Assembly (NCBI GenBank): GCA_944326425.1
Contig: CALVDX010000006.1
Coordinates: 1-64,000, forward strand
Source of the DNA: Candidatus Gastranaerophilales bacterium
GTDB taxonomy: Bacteria; Cyanobacteriota; Vampirovibrionia; Gastranaerophilales; Gastranaerophilaceae
Length of the DNA stretch: 64,000 bases
Direction of reading: 5' to 3'
Part shown: one piece after another, positions 17,419-25,249 of the stretch
Layout: every line of letters starts with the position of its first letter
How positions within the stretch are numbered: position 1 is the stretch's first letter
Notes under the pieces: model-generated
What the model was told of the DNA's origin: nothing
The model's input: only the letters and a program-made list of their open reading frames with translations
Databases searched by the model: none
Position numbers and translations under genes: made by a program

Positions 17419-17450
17419 TTATTTCAATTTTACAATCCAAATTGAAATAA
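17419..17450. repeat. Inverted repeat upstream of ilvE
   Basis: TTATTTCAATTT (17419-17430) and AAATTGAAATAA (17439-17450) form a perfect 12-bp inverted repeat with an 8-nt spacer. It lies about 30 nt upstream of a TATAAT (17481-17486) that may be the ilvE -10. It could be an operator or a stem-loop. It lacks a T-run, so it is not a normal terminator. Confidence 0.5.
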
Positions 17451-17510
17451 AAATTATAATCCAAGGTTTAATTTTTATAGTATAATTTAATTAAATTCAA
17501 GGAGGATATA

Positions 17511-18425
17511 ATGACAGAATACGTTTTTATGAATGGCAAGTATGTTGAGGCAGACAAAGCGTCAATCCCTGTAAGAACACACGCGTTCTTATACGGGACA
17601 TCCGTTTTTGAAGGGATTAGAGCATACTACAACAAAGAAGAAGATCAAATGTACGCATTCAGAGTAAAAGAACACTATGAAAGAATGCTCAGAAGCGCAC
17701 ACATTATGTTTATGGATTCTCCTTATACATTAGAAGAATACTGCAATATCACAAAAGAATTACTTAAAAAGAACAATTACAAACAAGATACATACATAAG
17801 ACCTACACTCTACAAATCAGCAATAAAGGTAGGTCCCGGTTTATATGATAACCCCGATTCTTTCTTAATCTTTACAACACCGTTCGGCAACTATTTCGGC
17901 AATGACGAAGGTTTAAAAATGTGTGTTTCAAGCTGGAGAAGAAACGGGGACAACGCAATTCCTCCGAGAGCTAAAGTCAGCGGCGCTTATGCTAACGCAG
18001 CGCTTATTAAAACCGATGCGCACAATGCGGGTTTTGATGACGCGTTTGTACTCTCTGACAGCGGCGACGTTACGGAAGGTTCTGCAATGAATATGTACCT
18101 CGTTTCTAACGGCAAATTAATCACTACAAGTATTACGGAAGATATACTTGAAGGTGTTACAAGAAACACCGTTAAAGAACTTGCAAAAGACTTAGGTATA
18201 GAAGTTATTGAGAGAAAAATAAACAGAACGGAACTCTACGTTGCAGACGAAATTTTCTGCTGCGGAACAGGCGCTCAAATCGTTCACGTTGAAAGCGTTG
18301 ACCACAGAAAAATCGGTACCGGCAAAATCGGCGAAATCACAAAACAAATTCAATCGCTGTACTTTGAAGTAGTTAAAGGAAGAGTTCCTAAATACAAACA
18401 CTGGTGTACACCAATATATGATTAA
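17511..18425 (+). CDS. ilvE: Branched-chain amino acid aminotransferase
   Basis: The 304-residue protein is a fold-type IV PLP enzyme. Features are FLYGTSVFEGIRAYY near the start, the PLP lysine K155 in RAKVSGAYANA, and DVTEGSAMNMYLV with E189 contacting the PLP ring. The GTGAQIVHVESVD segment near the C terminus fits branched-chain transaminases rather than D-amino acid transaminases. It transfers amino groups between 2-oxoglutarate and Leu/Ile/Val in the cytoplasm. AAGGAGG precedes the start. Its end overlaps the mlaE-like gene by 8 nt, so the two are coupled. Confidence 0.95.
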   Translation: MTEYVFMNGKYVEADKASIPVRTHAFLYGTSVFEGIRAYYNKEEDQMYAFRVKEHYERMLRSAHIMFMDSPYTLEEYCNITKELLKKNNYKQDTYIRPTLYKSAIKVGPGLYDNPDSFLIFTTPFGNYFGNDEGLKMCVSSWRRNGDNAIPPRAKVSGAYANAALIKTDAHNAGFDDAFVLSDSGDVTEGSAMNMYLVSNGKLITTSITEDILEGVTRNTVKELAKDLGIEVIERKINRTELYVADEIFCCGTGAQIVHVESVDHRKIGTGKIGEITKQIQSLYFEVVKGRVPKYKHWCTPIYD

Positions 18426-19149
18426 ATTTTTCGGACAATGCGTTCAGAACCTGATAACTTCTGTCATGTACATCTGTACGGGCAGAATGCGGGTTAAGCA
18501 CGCCCTTGATCAAGCCGTTTCGATAAGCTGGAACTCCCTGCCGATTATCCTTGCAGTAATTGCAATCACTTCGGCGGTAATTACCATCCAGATTTCAAAA
18601 CAGTTCCTGATGACAGGCGCAGAAACCTACGTTGGCGGAACTCTGTTAATTGTTCTCTTAAGGGAAATTGCTCCGGGATTTACGGCACTTGCTGTCGGTG
18701 CGAGGGCTGGAACGGCAATTTCTGCAGAAATATCTAACATGCAGGTTACCTCACAGGTGGACGCGATTAAAACCCTTAAAGTCGACCCGGTGGGTTACTA
18801 TTTTGCACCGAGAATACTCGCTGCAGGGATAACCATACCGATGACCGTTATTATCGCGGAAGTTATAGGACTTGTTGCAGGGATGTGGGTATCAAACCTT
18901 GCTATTGACCTGCACCCAGCGCGTTTCTGGGAATCCGTTAAATGGTGGCTTGCAACAAGAGATTTTTATATAAGCATTTTTAAAGGATTTATATTCGGTA
19001 TCCTTGTTGCCCTTGTCTGTGCAACGCAGGGGTATAACACCAAAGGCGGCGCAAAAGAAGTCGGGCTTTCGACCACGCAGGCGGCTATTAAATCCACTAT
19101 TTATATGCTTGTTGCGGATTTCTTAATCAATCTTATTTTCTACCTGTAG
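18418..19149 (+). CDS. mlaE: MlaE-family lipid ABC transporter permease
   Basis: The 243-residue integral membrane protein has five to six hydrophobic segments and the family signature LREIAPGFTALAVGARAGTAISAE (first 20: LREIAPGFTALAVGARAGTA), followed by the QVDAIKTLKVDP segment. MlaE permeases move phospholipids between inner and outer membranes with MlaF ATPase and MlaD-type MCE proteins, neither of which is in the window. Its start lies inside the end of ilvE, so it is translationally coupled. It is evidence for a two-membrane envelope. Confidence 0.92.
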   Translation: MIKFFGQCVQNLITSVMYICTGRMRVKHALDQAVSISWNSLPIILAVIAITSAVITIQISKQFLMTGAETYVGGTLLIVLLREIAPGFTALAVGARAGTAISAEISNMQVTSQVDAIKTLKVDPVGYYFAPRILAAGITIPMTVIIAEVIGLVAGMWVSNLAIDLHPARFWESVKWWLATRDFYISIFKGFIFGILVALVCATQGYNTKGGAKEVGLSTTQAAIKSTIYMLVADFLINLIFYL

Positions 19150-19159
19150 GTGATAGTAT

Positions 19160-19885
19160 ATGGAGAAAAGAAAACTAAAACTCGGACATCTCTACCCGCT
19201 GCAATTGAACCTCTACGGCGATATAGGCAATATTATTGCCATTAAAAAGCGCTGTGAGTGGCGCGAAATAGAGATTGAAATTGATAATATTAATCTTGGG
19301 GACAAAATCACCAATCACGATATTTATTTTATCGGCGGCGGACAGGACAGACAGCAGGTGGAAGTCGCCTTTGAACTTCAGAAACATAAAGAGTTCCTGA
19401 AAGAAGAAATGGATAACAACTGTGTTTTCTTAGGCATTTGCGGCGGGTATCAGTTGTTTGGCGAATATTACCAGCCCCACAACGCAGACCGGCTCCCGGG
19501 GATTTCTCTGCTTGACGCATACACGGTTGCGGGAAATAAAAGATTTATCGGAAATGTTACCGCCAAAACAGAGTTTGTAACCCCCGATACCCTTGTCGGG
19601 TTTGAAAACCACAGCGGACTTACTTATTTAAGAGGCGACACAAAACCGCTCGCAACCGTAACAACAGGTTACGGCAACAACGGCGGGGACAAGACAGAAG
19701 GCGGAAGGTTCAAAAATGTTTTCGGCACCTACCTGCACGGCTCATTCCTGCCTAAAAACCCGCACTTTGCAGATTACTTGATAAAACTTGCGCTTGAAAA
19801 AAAATACGGTGACAGCGAATTAAAACCGCTTGATGACAAAATTGAGTTTGACGCGCACGCCAAAGCTGTCGGAAGGGCTTATTAA
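19160..19885 (+). CDS. gatD: GatD-like type 1 glutamine amidotransferase
   Basis: The 241-residue protein begins with LGHLYPLQLNLYGDIGNI, typical of the GatD/CobB-CobQ-like group. The nucleophile is C94 in LGICGGYQLFG and the catalytic His is H193 in FGTYLHGSFLPKNP. GatD supplies ammonia to MurT, which amidates D-Glu of lipid II. MurT is not adjacent here, although the pair is usual in Firmicutes and Actinobacteria. A cobyric-acid-synthase-like role is less likely because the protein is a single short domain. It follows mlaE after 10 nt and probably belongs to the same transcript. Confidence 0.8.
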   Translation: MEKRKLKLGHLYPLQLNLYGDIGNIIAIKKRCEWREIEIEIDNINLGDKITNHDIYFIGGGQDRQQVEVAFELQKHKEFLKEEMDNNCVFLGICGGYQLFGEYYQPHNADRLPGISLLDAYTVAGNKRFIGNVTAKTEFVTPDTLVGFENHSGLTYLRGDTKPLATVTTGYGNNGGDKTEGGRFKNVFGTYLHGSFLPKNPHFADYLIKLALEKKYGDSELKPLDDKIEFDAHAKAVGRAY

Positions 19886-19909
19886 AATCCTAATTCAAAC
19901 TGCCGCAGC

Positions 19910-21250
19910 TTACTTTCCGCCTTTCGCGTCCTTGGCTCTTTCACGGACAGAAATTCTTACAGGTGTTCCCGTAAACCCGAAAGCCTCGCGGAGTTTGTTT
20001 TCAAGGTAACGTTTATAATGGTCTTTTAAAAGGTCGCCGTTATTGGTAAACAGTACAAATACAGGCGGCTGAACGGAAACCTGCGTTGTATATAAAATCT
20101 TTAAGCGTTTATTCTTAACCGTTTGCGGCGGATTAAGCGCGTAAGCTTCATTAATAACTTTATTCAACAGCCCCGTCGCAACGCGTTTTGTACACTCAGC
20201 GTAAACCTCTTTTGTTTTATCAAAAATCTGTGTAAGCCGCTGCCCAGTAACCGCGCTTATATAAATCCGCGGAACGTAAGAAAGAAACGGAATATCGTTT
20301 GAAATCTTCTGCTCAAATTTGTTAATCGTATTGGATTTTTTATCCTCAACCAGATCCCATTTATTGATTGCAACAATCATTCCCTTGCCCGCCTCGGTTA
20401 TAACAGAGGCAATTTTTTTATCCTGATCGGAAATTCCCTCAAGCGCATCAATTACTAAAAGCGCAACATCGCACTCTCTTATAGAACGGATTGCGCGGTC
20501 AACAGCAAACTTCTCAACCCCCCAGTCAACTTTTGATTTTTTTCTAATTCCGGCAGTGTCAATAATGGTAAATTCCGTATCACCGTAAGTCACCTTGCTG
20601 TCAATACTGTCGCGGGTTGTGCCGGAAATATCCGAAACAATTACACGTTTTTCACCAAGTAGAGAGTTCACAATTGACGATTTGCCGGCATTAGGGCGCC
20701 CGACAATCGCAATCTTAATAGTGCTTTCAGTCTCATAGGTTTCATCCGTATCAAACCCTTCCGTCACCATATCAAGCAAATCACCTACACCGCCTGAGCC
20801 GTGAAGCGCCGATACCGGTACAGGGTCACCCATTGACAGGGCGTAAAACTCTGCGGCGTTTGCAAAATGCGACGGAGAGTCAGTCTTATTAACCGCAAGA
20901 AAAACGGGCTTTTCAGAGCGTCTTAAAATATTTGCAATATCTTCATCGACAGGTGTTATCCCTTCCATCCCGTCAACAAGGAAAATTATTCTATCCGCCT
21001 CATCACAAGCAATACGCGCCTGATCAAAGATAGAAAGCATTATTTCATCTTCATCCCCCGGAACTATACCGCCCGTATCAATTACGGTAAATGGTTTATG
21101 CTGCCACTCGCAGTCAAAATAAATCCTGTCGCGCGTAACTCCCGGCAAGTCGTCAACAATAGAACGCCTTTGCCCGACAAGACGGTTGACAAAGGTCGAT
21201 TTGCCCACATTCGGGCGGCCTACGACTGCTACAGTTGGTTTTCGTTTCAT
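19910..21250 (-). CDS. der: GTPase Der (EngA), ribosome assembly
   Basis: The 446-residue protein has two tandem GTPase domains, with P-loops GRPNVGKS at about 10-17 and GRPNAGKS at about 183-190. G3 is DTGG / DTAG and G4 is NKTD / NKWD. A C-terminal KH-like domain (about 350-440) follows. Der acts in 50S ribosomal subunit maturation. The minus-strand TACAAT ends 6 nt before the ATG with no Shine-Dalgarno sequence, another predicted leaderless mRNA. The tandem 55-bp repeats begin about 45 nt upstream of its start codon. Confidence 0.98.
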   Translation of the reverse strand: MKRKPTVAVVGRPNVGKSTFVNRLVGQRRSIVDDLPGVTRDRIYFDCEWQHKPFTVIDTGGIVPGDEDEIMLSIFDQARIACDEADRIIFLVDGMEGITPVDEDIANILRRSEKPVFLAVNKTDSPSHFANAAEFYALSMGDPVPVSALHGSGGVGDLLDMVTEGFDTDETYETESTIKIAIVGRPNAGKSSIVNSLLGEKRVIVSDISGTTRDSIDSKVTYGDTEFTIIDTAGIRKKSKVDWGVEKFAVDRAIRSIRECDVALLVIDALEGISDQDKKIASVITEAGKGMIVAINKWDLVEDKKSNTINKFEQKISNDIPFLSYVPRIYISAVTGQRLTQIFDKTKEVYAECTKRVATGLLNKVINEAYALNPPQTVKNKRLKILYTTQVSVQPPVFVLFTNNGDLLKDHYKRYLENKLREAFGFTGTPVRISVRERAKDAKGGK

Positions 21251-21256
21251 AGGTTA

Positions 21257-21262
21257 ATTGTA
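21257..21262 (-). promoter_or_regulatory. -10 element of der, leaderless geometry
   Basis: TACAAT on the minus strand, then TAACCT, then the der ATG at 21250. Confidence 0.5.
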
Positions 21263-21289
21263 TCATGGAGAGAAATAAATACAAACCGT

Positions 21290-21512
21290 GGGGGTAGGGG
21301 TAAATGTATATTGTCATATTGGAATAATGACTACAAGTCTGGCGCAGGGAGGGGGTAAATGTATATTGTCATATTGGAATAATGACTACAAGTCTGGCGC
21401 AGGGAGGGGGTAAATGTATGTGCCACATTAAAATAAAAGCTACAAGCTCGGTGCATGGGGGGAAATGTTTCTTTCACATTGGAGTATAGACTGCAAACCC
21501 GGCGTAGGTAAG
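21290..21512. repeat. Tandem 55-bp repeats (GGGGGTAAATG family)
   Basis: Two identical 55-bp units start with TAAATGTATATTGTCATATT at 21301 and 21356. Diverged units follow at 21411 and about 21462. Each unit begins after a G5-6 run and contains GACTACAAG or a variant. A related pair lies at 57443-57557. The units sit in non-coding DNA and have no terminator features or convincing reading frame. Confidence 0.85.
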
Positions 21513-21629
21513 GTCATTTTATCCTTTGAACAATCCCGTTAATGTAAATTACATATAATAAACACCTCTTGCGCATTTTACAAATAATACATTATTTAAA
21601 AACATTAATAACATTTTTACAATTTGTAC

Positions 21630-21683
21630 TTGACATTTTTATTTACATACTGTATATTAATAATACAAATGATTACATTTGTA
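21630..21683 (+). promoter_or_regulatory. Strong promoter with operator-like inverted repeat, copy 1
   Basis: A perfect TTGACA (21630-21635), 17-bp spacer ending in TG, and TATATT (21653-21658) are followed at the expected start site by TACAAAT-N6-ATTTGTA (21664-21683). Copy 2 preserves the arms and changes one base in the spacer. No convincing protein gene lies downstream on this strand, so the product may be an RNA or the promoter may be left from a lost gene. Confidence 0.6.
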
Positions 21684-21778
21684 AATTACATATTGTATAC
21701 TACAAAACCTTTTCTGATAACATAATAAATCCCCCGTATATTTACCCCCTGCCGCGGGCAGGCACAGGATATAGGGAT

Positions 21779-21874
21779 ATGAACACTAAACAGCGCGTAC
21801 GCGCAGAAAGGAGGAGAACTAAAAGCCGGACTTATTTGCCGGAGCAAAACAGGAAAAAGCGTATAATTAAATAA
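21779..21874 (+). CDS. Possible 31-residue basic peptide (doubtful)
   Basis: An ATG at 21779 opens a 31-codon frame, MNTKQRVRAERRRTKSRTYL and a basic tail. It is repeated at 24554-24649 with three changes. Only a weak AGGG precedes it. Its 3' half overlaps the end of the convergent membrane-protein gene, which could alone explain its conservation. It spans a GCGCGTACGCGC palindrome and an internal AGAAAGGAGG. I list it because it is the only frame downstream of the strong promoter. Confidence 0.2.
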   Translation: MNTKQRVRAERRRTKSRTYLPEQNRKKRIIK

Positions 21875-22413
21875 ATGTATATGAGTGTTGCTGATACTGT
21901 TCCTATAAATCCCCAGATGTTTTTCATATATTGCATCGGAGGTATATCAATATCTTTTAACAGTTCTAATATTACACCAAGGACTACAGGGATTATTGTA
22001 AAAGCGATAATGGAATAATACAGAACGAACGTTAGAAAAACAATTAAATATCCTATACCACGCAATTCCTCAGAGTCCGGCCAAATAAATATTAAAACTG
22101 AACACAAAATATATGAGAATAGTATATGAGAAAATATCAAAGATTTGCTAAATAATTTTTGAGAAAGTTGTTTCTTACAGAAGAAATAGATAAATTCTAT
22201 GAAAGTAACTAATGAAAATATTATTACATAACTGAGCGAAATCAAAATAAACAGGAAAAATAATAACCCGCCATATTTATTAGAAAACAGACCGAACGGA
22301 ACAACAGCGAGAGCCGCGGCAAAAATAACACAAAACAAGATAACCGCTTGGAAAGCTATGTAGTTAAAACTCAAACGATTGGTTACTATTCCTAAGAATT
22401 TATCAATATTCAT
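21832..22413 (-). CDS. Five-helix membrane protein, cassette family A (copy 1)
   Basis: The 193-residue protein has about five hydrophobic segments (roughly 18-43, 48-78, 88-111, 118-151, 167-189) and little outside the membrane. It is 3'-convergent with a duplicated leader and divergent from lipase 1, with which it shares a 62-bp intergenic control module. A second copy lies at 24607-25185. Its LSFNYIAFQAVILF segment aligns with PSFYFAAHQGLVF of family B and ASFSYLIWQGEIFF of family C, so all five membrane proteins of the island look related. A protective (immunity-like) role against the neighbouring lipase is my inference. No database family is recognised. Confidence 0.7.
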   Translation of the reverse strand: MNIDKFLGIVTNRLSFNYIAFQAVILFCVIFAAALAVVPFGLFSNKYGGLLFFLFILISLSYVIIFSLVTFIEFIYFFCKKQLSQKLFSKSLIFSHILFSYILCSVLIFIWPDSEELRGIGYLIVFLTFVLYYSIIAFTIIPVVLGVILELLKDIDIPPMQYMKNIWGFIGTVSATLIYIYLIIRFFLFCSGK

Positions 22414-22419
22414 AAAACA

Positions 22420-22448
22420 AATATATCATTTTTTTACTACTATTACAA
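22420..22448 (-). promoter_or_regulatory. Leaderless promoter of family A copy 1
   Basis: On the minus strand TTGTAA (22448-22443), a 17-bp spacer, TATATT (22425-22420) and 6 nt lead to the ATG at 22413. The same module recurs at 25192-25220 and 25841-25869, with a variant at 27585-27613. Confidence 0.6.
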
Positions 22449-22470
22449 TCGCGCAAACGCGAAGAAAGGA
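22449..22470 (+). promoter_or_regulatory. Hairpin plus ribosome binding site of lipase 1
   Basis: TCGCG-CAAA-CGCGA (22449-22462) is directly followed by AGAAAGGA (22463-22470) and, after 5 nt, the lipase ATG. Other copies keep the stem while changing its bases. Confidence 0.55.
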
Positions 22471-22475
22471 TAATT

Positions 22476-23519
22476 ATGACTGATTTTAAGTACGATACAA
22501 AACTTCATGAGGATGCAAGGCGCTGCGCCCTCTCAACTTATGACGAAGAAAAATTCACGGTTCCGGACAGCTGCAAATACGTTGACAGACACATCAATCC
22601 AGAGACCGGATACTATGGTATAGTTTACAAACGCGATGATGACATTATTATCGCCAGCAGAGGAACACATTTGCAAGAAGAATGGAATAATTTTCTACAA
22701 ACAGGAAATGTAAAATCATTTAAAGATTTACAAAATGACCGGCAAATGGGGATGAAAGAAATCCCCATACAAGCATACGATATATTGTACTTATACAATA
22801 AGTACAACAAGCACGGCCGTGTTATTCTAACCGGGGATTCTCTTGGCGGCAGCGGAAGTACAATAATAGGTATATTAACAGGCGCAGATACCGTTGTTTT
22901 TAACCCGTTCGGTGTTGAGGATATTCTAAAAAATAACTATATTGATTATTCCAAAACTGATAATATTATTAATTACTGCAACAAAAATGATTTAATAACC
23001 AGAGGTAACGGAGATAAGCATGTTGGTACAATTTATGAAATGCGTGAAAAGCACAGTACAGGCAACAAAGACCTGATATATTATCACCTTCTTGAAAATC
23101 AACAGCCAATAAAAGAACAAAAAATACTAACTAAATACGACTTAAGAAATAGGGGTACTTCATTAGAAGCTAGTCCTACTCAAGATTTTAAACATTATAA
23201 AAGAAATAACACAAAAGAAAATTATAATTGGAGGAATAATATATCCGAGGTGCGTGAAACCACAAACGGAATACAAACAATACAAAATGAAACTCCGCCT
23301 CAATACAACTTTAATAACGAAACTTTTGGCGGATACAGAACACATAACGGAGGGCAGGTTTTTGTTAAAGAGTATAAACGGAAGGACGGTACAATTGTAA
23401 AAGCTCACTGGCGCGACTGGCCGGGTACTTTCGACCCTAATAAAAAACTCGTTGATATGAATGAACCGGAACTCGGACATGCCATTGATTTTTGGTTAGA
23501 CGAAGATAAATACGCGTAG
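22476..23519 (+). CDS. Class-3-type lipase / alpha-beta hydrolase, cassette copy 1
   Basis: The 347-residue protein has no signal peptide. The hydrolase part (about 1-225) shows the oxyanion-type ASRGT segment (about 60-64), nucleophile S122 in TGDSLGGSG, and candidate acid and base D172 (NKNDLIT) and H182 (GDKHVG). This order fits Lipase_3-like enzymes acting on lipids or phospholipids. A variable linker (about 230-274) leads to a 73-residue C-terminal domain (275-347) identical to that of lipase 2, with KEYKRKDGTIVKAHWR. Membrane-protein genes flank it on both sides. Function as a toxin or effector is inferred from this context; substrate and export route are unknown. Confidence 0.75.
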   Translation: MTDFKYDTKLHEDARRCALSTYDEEKFTVPDSCKYVDRHINPETGYYGIVYKRDDDIIIASRGTHLQEEWNNFLQTGNVKSFKDLQNDRQMGMKEIPIQAYDILYLYNKYNKHGRVILTGDSLGGSGSTIIGILTGADTVVFNPFGVEDILKNNYIDYSKTDNIINYCNKNDLITRGNGDKHVGTIYEMREKHSTGNKDLIYYHLLENQQPIKEQKILTKYDLRNRGTSLEASPTQDFKHYKRNNTKENYNWRNNISEVRETTNGIQTIQNETPPQYNFNNETFGGYRTHNGGQVFVKEYKRKDGTIVKAHWRDWPGTFDPNKKLVDMNEPELGHAIDFWLDEDKYA

Positions 23520-23560
23520 TTTTATAACCTTTTTACTCTTTTCCCTTTCTTATTTATAAC

Positions 23561-23594
23561 GCCTTGCAATATCCTTGCAGGGCTTTTTATTATT
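23561..23594. terminator. Terminator after lipase 1
   Basis: GCCTTGCAA (23561-23569) pairs with TTGCAGGGC (23575-23583) with one G-U pair, followed by TTTTTATTATT. The same hairpin lies at 26957-26979 after lipase 2. Confidence 0.85.
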
Positions 23595-23600
23595 AAGCTA

Positions 23601-24173
23601 TTAAAATCGCACCATAAAACTTGCAGCAAGCGCACAAATCAATATACAAATTAAAAGGTAAATAACAAGAGAATACAAAATCGTTTTGAGATAAAATCCG
23701 TTATTTACAAACGGTTCAATAGTTGTCGATATATTATACTTTTTCTCACGATACCTTAATACAATATACGGTATTAGATTGAGCAAGATAAATCCCCAGA
23801 AAAGTAAAACAATACTAATTACACTAAGAATACCAACACCTGCACCTGTCGCAGTTTCATCAAAAGCAAAAATACGATAAAGGATAAAAAGAACTATAAA
23901 ATTAAACCAAAAAAATTTCTTATCAAATAAATATTTTTTCTTTTTTTCGTTTTTAAAAATTAAATATGTTAAAAATGTATACAATATAACATAAGGGAGA
24001 AAAAACAAAGTGAAAAATATACTTGAAAATACCGATATATATATTTCGGTAAAAAAGCACCCTGTTACTCCGCTTAACACTGCCGCTGCAAGCATTACCG
24101 CAAAAACCAGCCCCTGATGCGCGGCAAAGTAAAAACTTGGTTTATCAATATATTTTTCTATTTTTAATTGCAT
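23601..24173 (-). CDS. Five-helix membrane protein, cassette family B (copy 1)
   Basis: The 190-residue protein has five hydrophobic segments. It ends YSLVIYLLICILIC plus a short tail and carries YREKKYNISTTIEPFVNN before the last helix. It is convergent with lipase 1 across a shared terminator. A close copy follows lipase 2 (26997-27578). The EKxYN[IL]S-x-PF[IV]NN-x-FY pattern is shared with family C at 25250. The TATATT upstream lies 12 nt from the ATG, further than in the other copies. An immunity-like role is inferred. Confidence 0.7.
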   Translation of the reverse strand: MQLKIEKYIDKPSFYFAAHQGLVFAVMLAAAVLSGVTGCFFTEIYISVFSSIFFTLFFLPYVILYTFLTYLIFKNEKKKKYLFDKKFFWFNFIVLFILYRIFAFDETATGAGVGILSVISIVLLFWGFILLNLIPYIVLRYREKKYNISTTIEPFVNNGFYLKTILYSLVIYLLICILICALAASFMVRF

Positions 24174-24404
24174 AATAATGCTTCTAATATATCATTTTTC
24201 AGCAGTAAACGCAAGCCGGCAGCAAAATAGTTAGGAAACATTCTGCGGTACCGAAATAATACTGCAAACACAAACAGAAAGGGGACACTATACTAATTAG
24301 TTCATATCCCCGTTTAATGTAAATCACATATAATGGACACTGCTTGCATATTTTACAAATAATACATTGTTCAGAAACATTAATAATATTTTTACAATTT
24401 ACAC

Positions 24405-24458
24405 TTGACATTTTTATTTACATACTGTATATTAATAATACAAATAATTACATTTGTA
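24405..24458 (+). promoter_or_regulatory. Strong promoter with operator-like inverted repeat, copy 2
   Basis: TTGACA (24405-24410), 17 bp, TATATT (24428-24433), then TACAAAT-AATTAC-ATTTGTA (24439-24458). The layout is the same as copy 1. Confidence 0.6.
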
Positions 24459-24553
24459 AATTGTATGTTGTATACTACAAAACCTTTTCTGATAACATAA
24501 TAAATCCCCCGTATATTTACCCCCTGCCGCGGGCAGGCACAGGATATAGGGAT

Positions 24554-24649
24554 ATGAACACTAAACAGCGCGTACGCGCAGAAAGGAGGAGAACTAAAAG
24601 CCGGACTTATTTGCCGGTAAAAAACAGAAAAAAGCGTATGATTAAATAA
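24554..24649 (+). CDS. Possible 31-residue basic peptide, second copy (doubtful)
   Basis: Same frame as 21779-21874 with conservative changes near the end (PVKNRKKRMIK). It overlaps the end of the convergent family A gene. Evidence for translation is weak, as for copy 1. Confidence 0.2.
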   Translation: MNTKQRVRAERRRTKSRTYLPVKNRKKRMIK

Positions 24650-25185
24650 ACGTATATGAGTGTTGCTGATACTGTTCCTACAAACCCCCAGATGTTTTTC
24701 ATATATTGCATCGGAGGTATATCAATATCTTTTAGCAGTTCTAATATTACGCCAAGAACTACAGGGGTTACTGTAAAAGCTTTAACAGCATATTGCAAAA
24801 CAATTACAGCGAAAACAATCAAATACTCAATACCGCGCAATTCCTCAGAATTCGGGCAAATAAACATTAAAATTGAACATAAGACATACGTACATAACAT
24901 ATGAAAAAGTATCAAAGATTTGCTAAATAATTTTTGATGAAGTTGTTTCTTAAAGAAGAAATAAATAAATTCTATGAAAGTAACTAATAGAAATGCTAAT
25001 ACTAAGCAAGGTACTTCTAAAATGAATAGAAAAAAAACACCGTCGTCTTTATTAAAAAACAATCCAAACGGAAGAAGTGCAAAAACAGCTGCAAAAATAA
25101 CACAAAACAAAGTAACTGCCTGAAACGCTATGTAGTTAAAACTCAAACGATTAGTTACTATTCCTAAGTATTTATCAATATTCAT
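24607..25185 (-). CDS. Five-helix membrane protein, cassette family A (copy 2)
   Basis: The 192-residue paralogue of the protein at 21832-22413 has near-identical N- and C-terminal regions (MNIDKYLGIVTNRLSFNYIA; the PPMQYMKNIWGF stretch) and a diverged middle. It has its own leaderless promoter (TTGTAA-17-TATATT-6-ATG). Its divergent partner lipase is missing: the shared module runs into the end of the family C gene. It may therefore be an orphan immunity-type gene, which is inference. Confidence 0.7.
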   Translation of the reverse strand: MNIDKYLGIVTNRLSFNYIAFQAVTLFCVIFAAVFALLPFGLFFNKDDGVFFLFILEVPCLVLAFLLVTFIEFIYFFFKKQLHQKLFSKSLILFHMLCTYVLCSILMFICPNSEELRGIEYLIVFAVIVLQYAVKAFTVTPVVLGVILELLKDIDIPPMQYMKNIWGFVGTVSATLIYVYLIIRFFLFFTGK

Positions 25186-25191
25186 AAAACA

Positions 25192-25242
25192 AATATATCA
25201 TTTTTTTACTACTATTACAATCGCATAGATGCGAAGAAAGGA
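25192..25242. promoter_or_regulatory. Control module with orphan hairpin-RBS
   Basis: The minus-strand promoter of family A copy 2 (-10 at 25192-25197, -35 at 25215-25220) is followed on + by TCGCAT-AG-ATGCGA (25221-25234) and AGAAAGGA (25235-25242). No gene follows: the next ATG (25253) is immediately followed by TAA. It looks like the relic of a lipase start. Confidence 0.6.
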
Positions 25243-25249
25243 AGGAAAT

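Larger units (their letters stand above)
21534..22475. repeat. Duplicated cassette segment, copy 1
   Basis: About 940 bp matching 24309-25245. It contains an operator-like promoter, a leader with a GC-rich hairpin, the membrane-protein gene on the minus strand and the divergent control module. Parts of the leader (for example 21720-21850) are virtually identical in both copies, while the coding part has diverged. Confidence 0.8.
24309..25245. repeat. Duplicated cassette segment, copy 2
   Basis: The counterpart of 21534-22475: promoter and operator, leader, family A membrane gene and control module. After the module it does not continue into a lipase. Instead it joins the 3' end of the family C gene at 25250. 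Confidence 0.8.

Noticed and set aside
21290-21512. CRISPR array
   Set aside because: Units are contiguous tandem repeats without unique spacers and no cas genes are present.
21569-21778. N-terminal extension of the 31-codon frame in the duplicated leader
   Set aside because: It would be translated across the promoter, -10 element and operator, so it precedes the likely transcription start.
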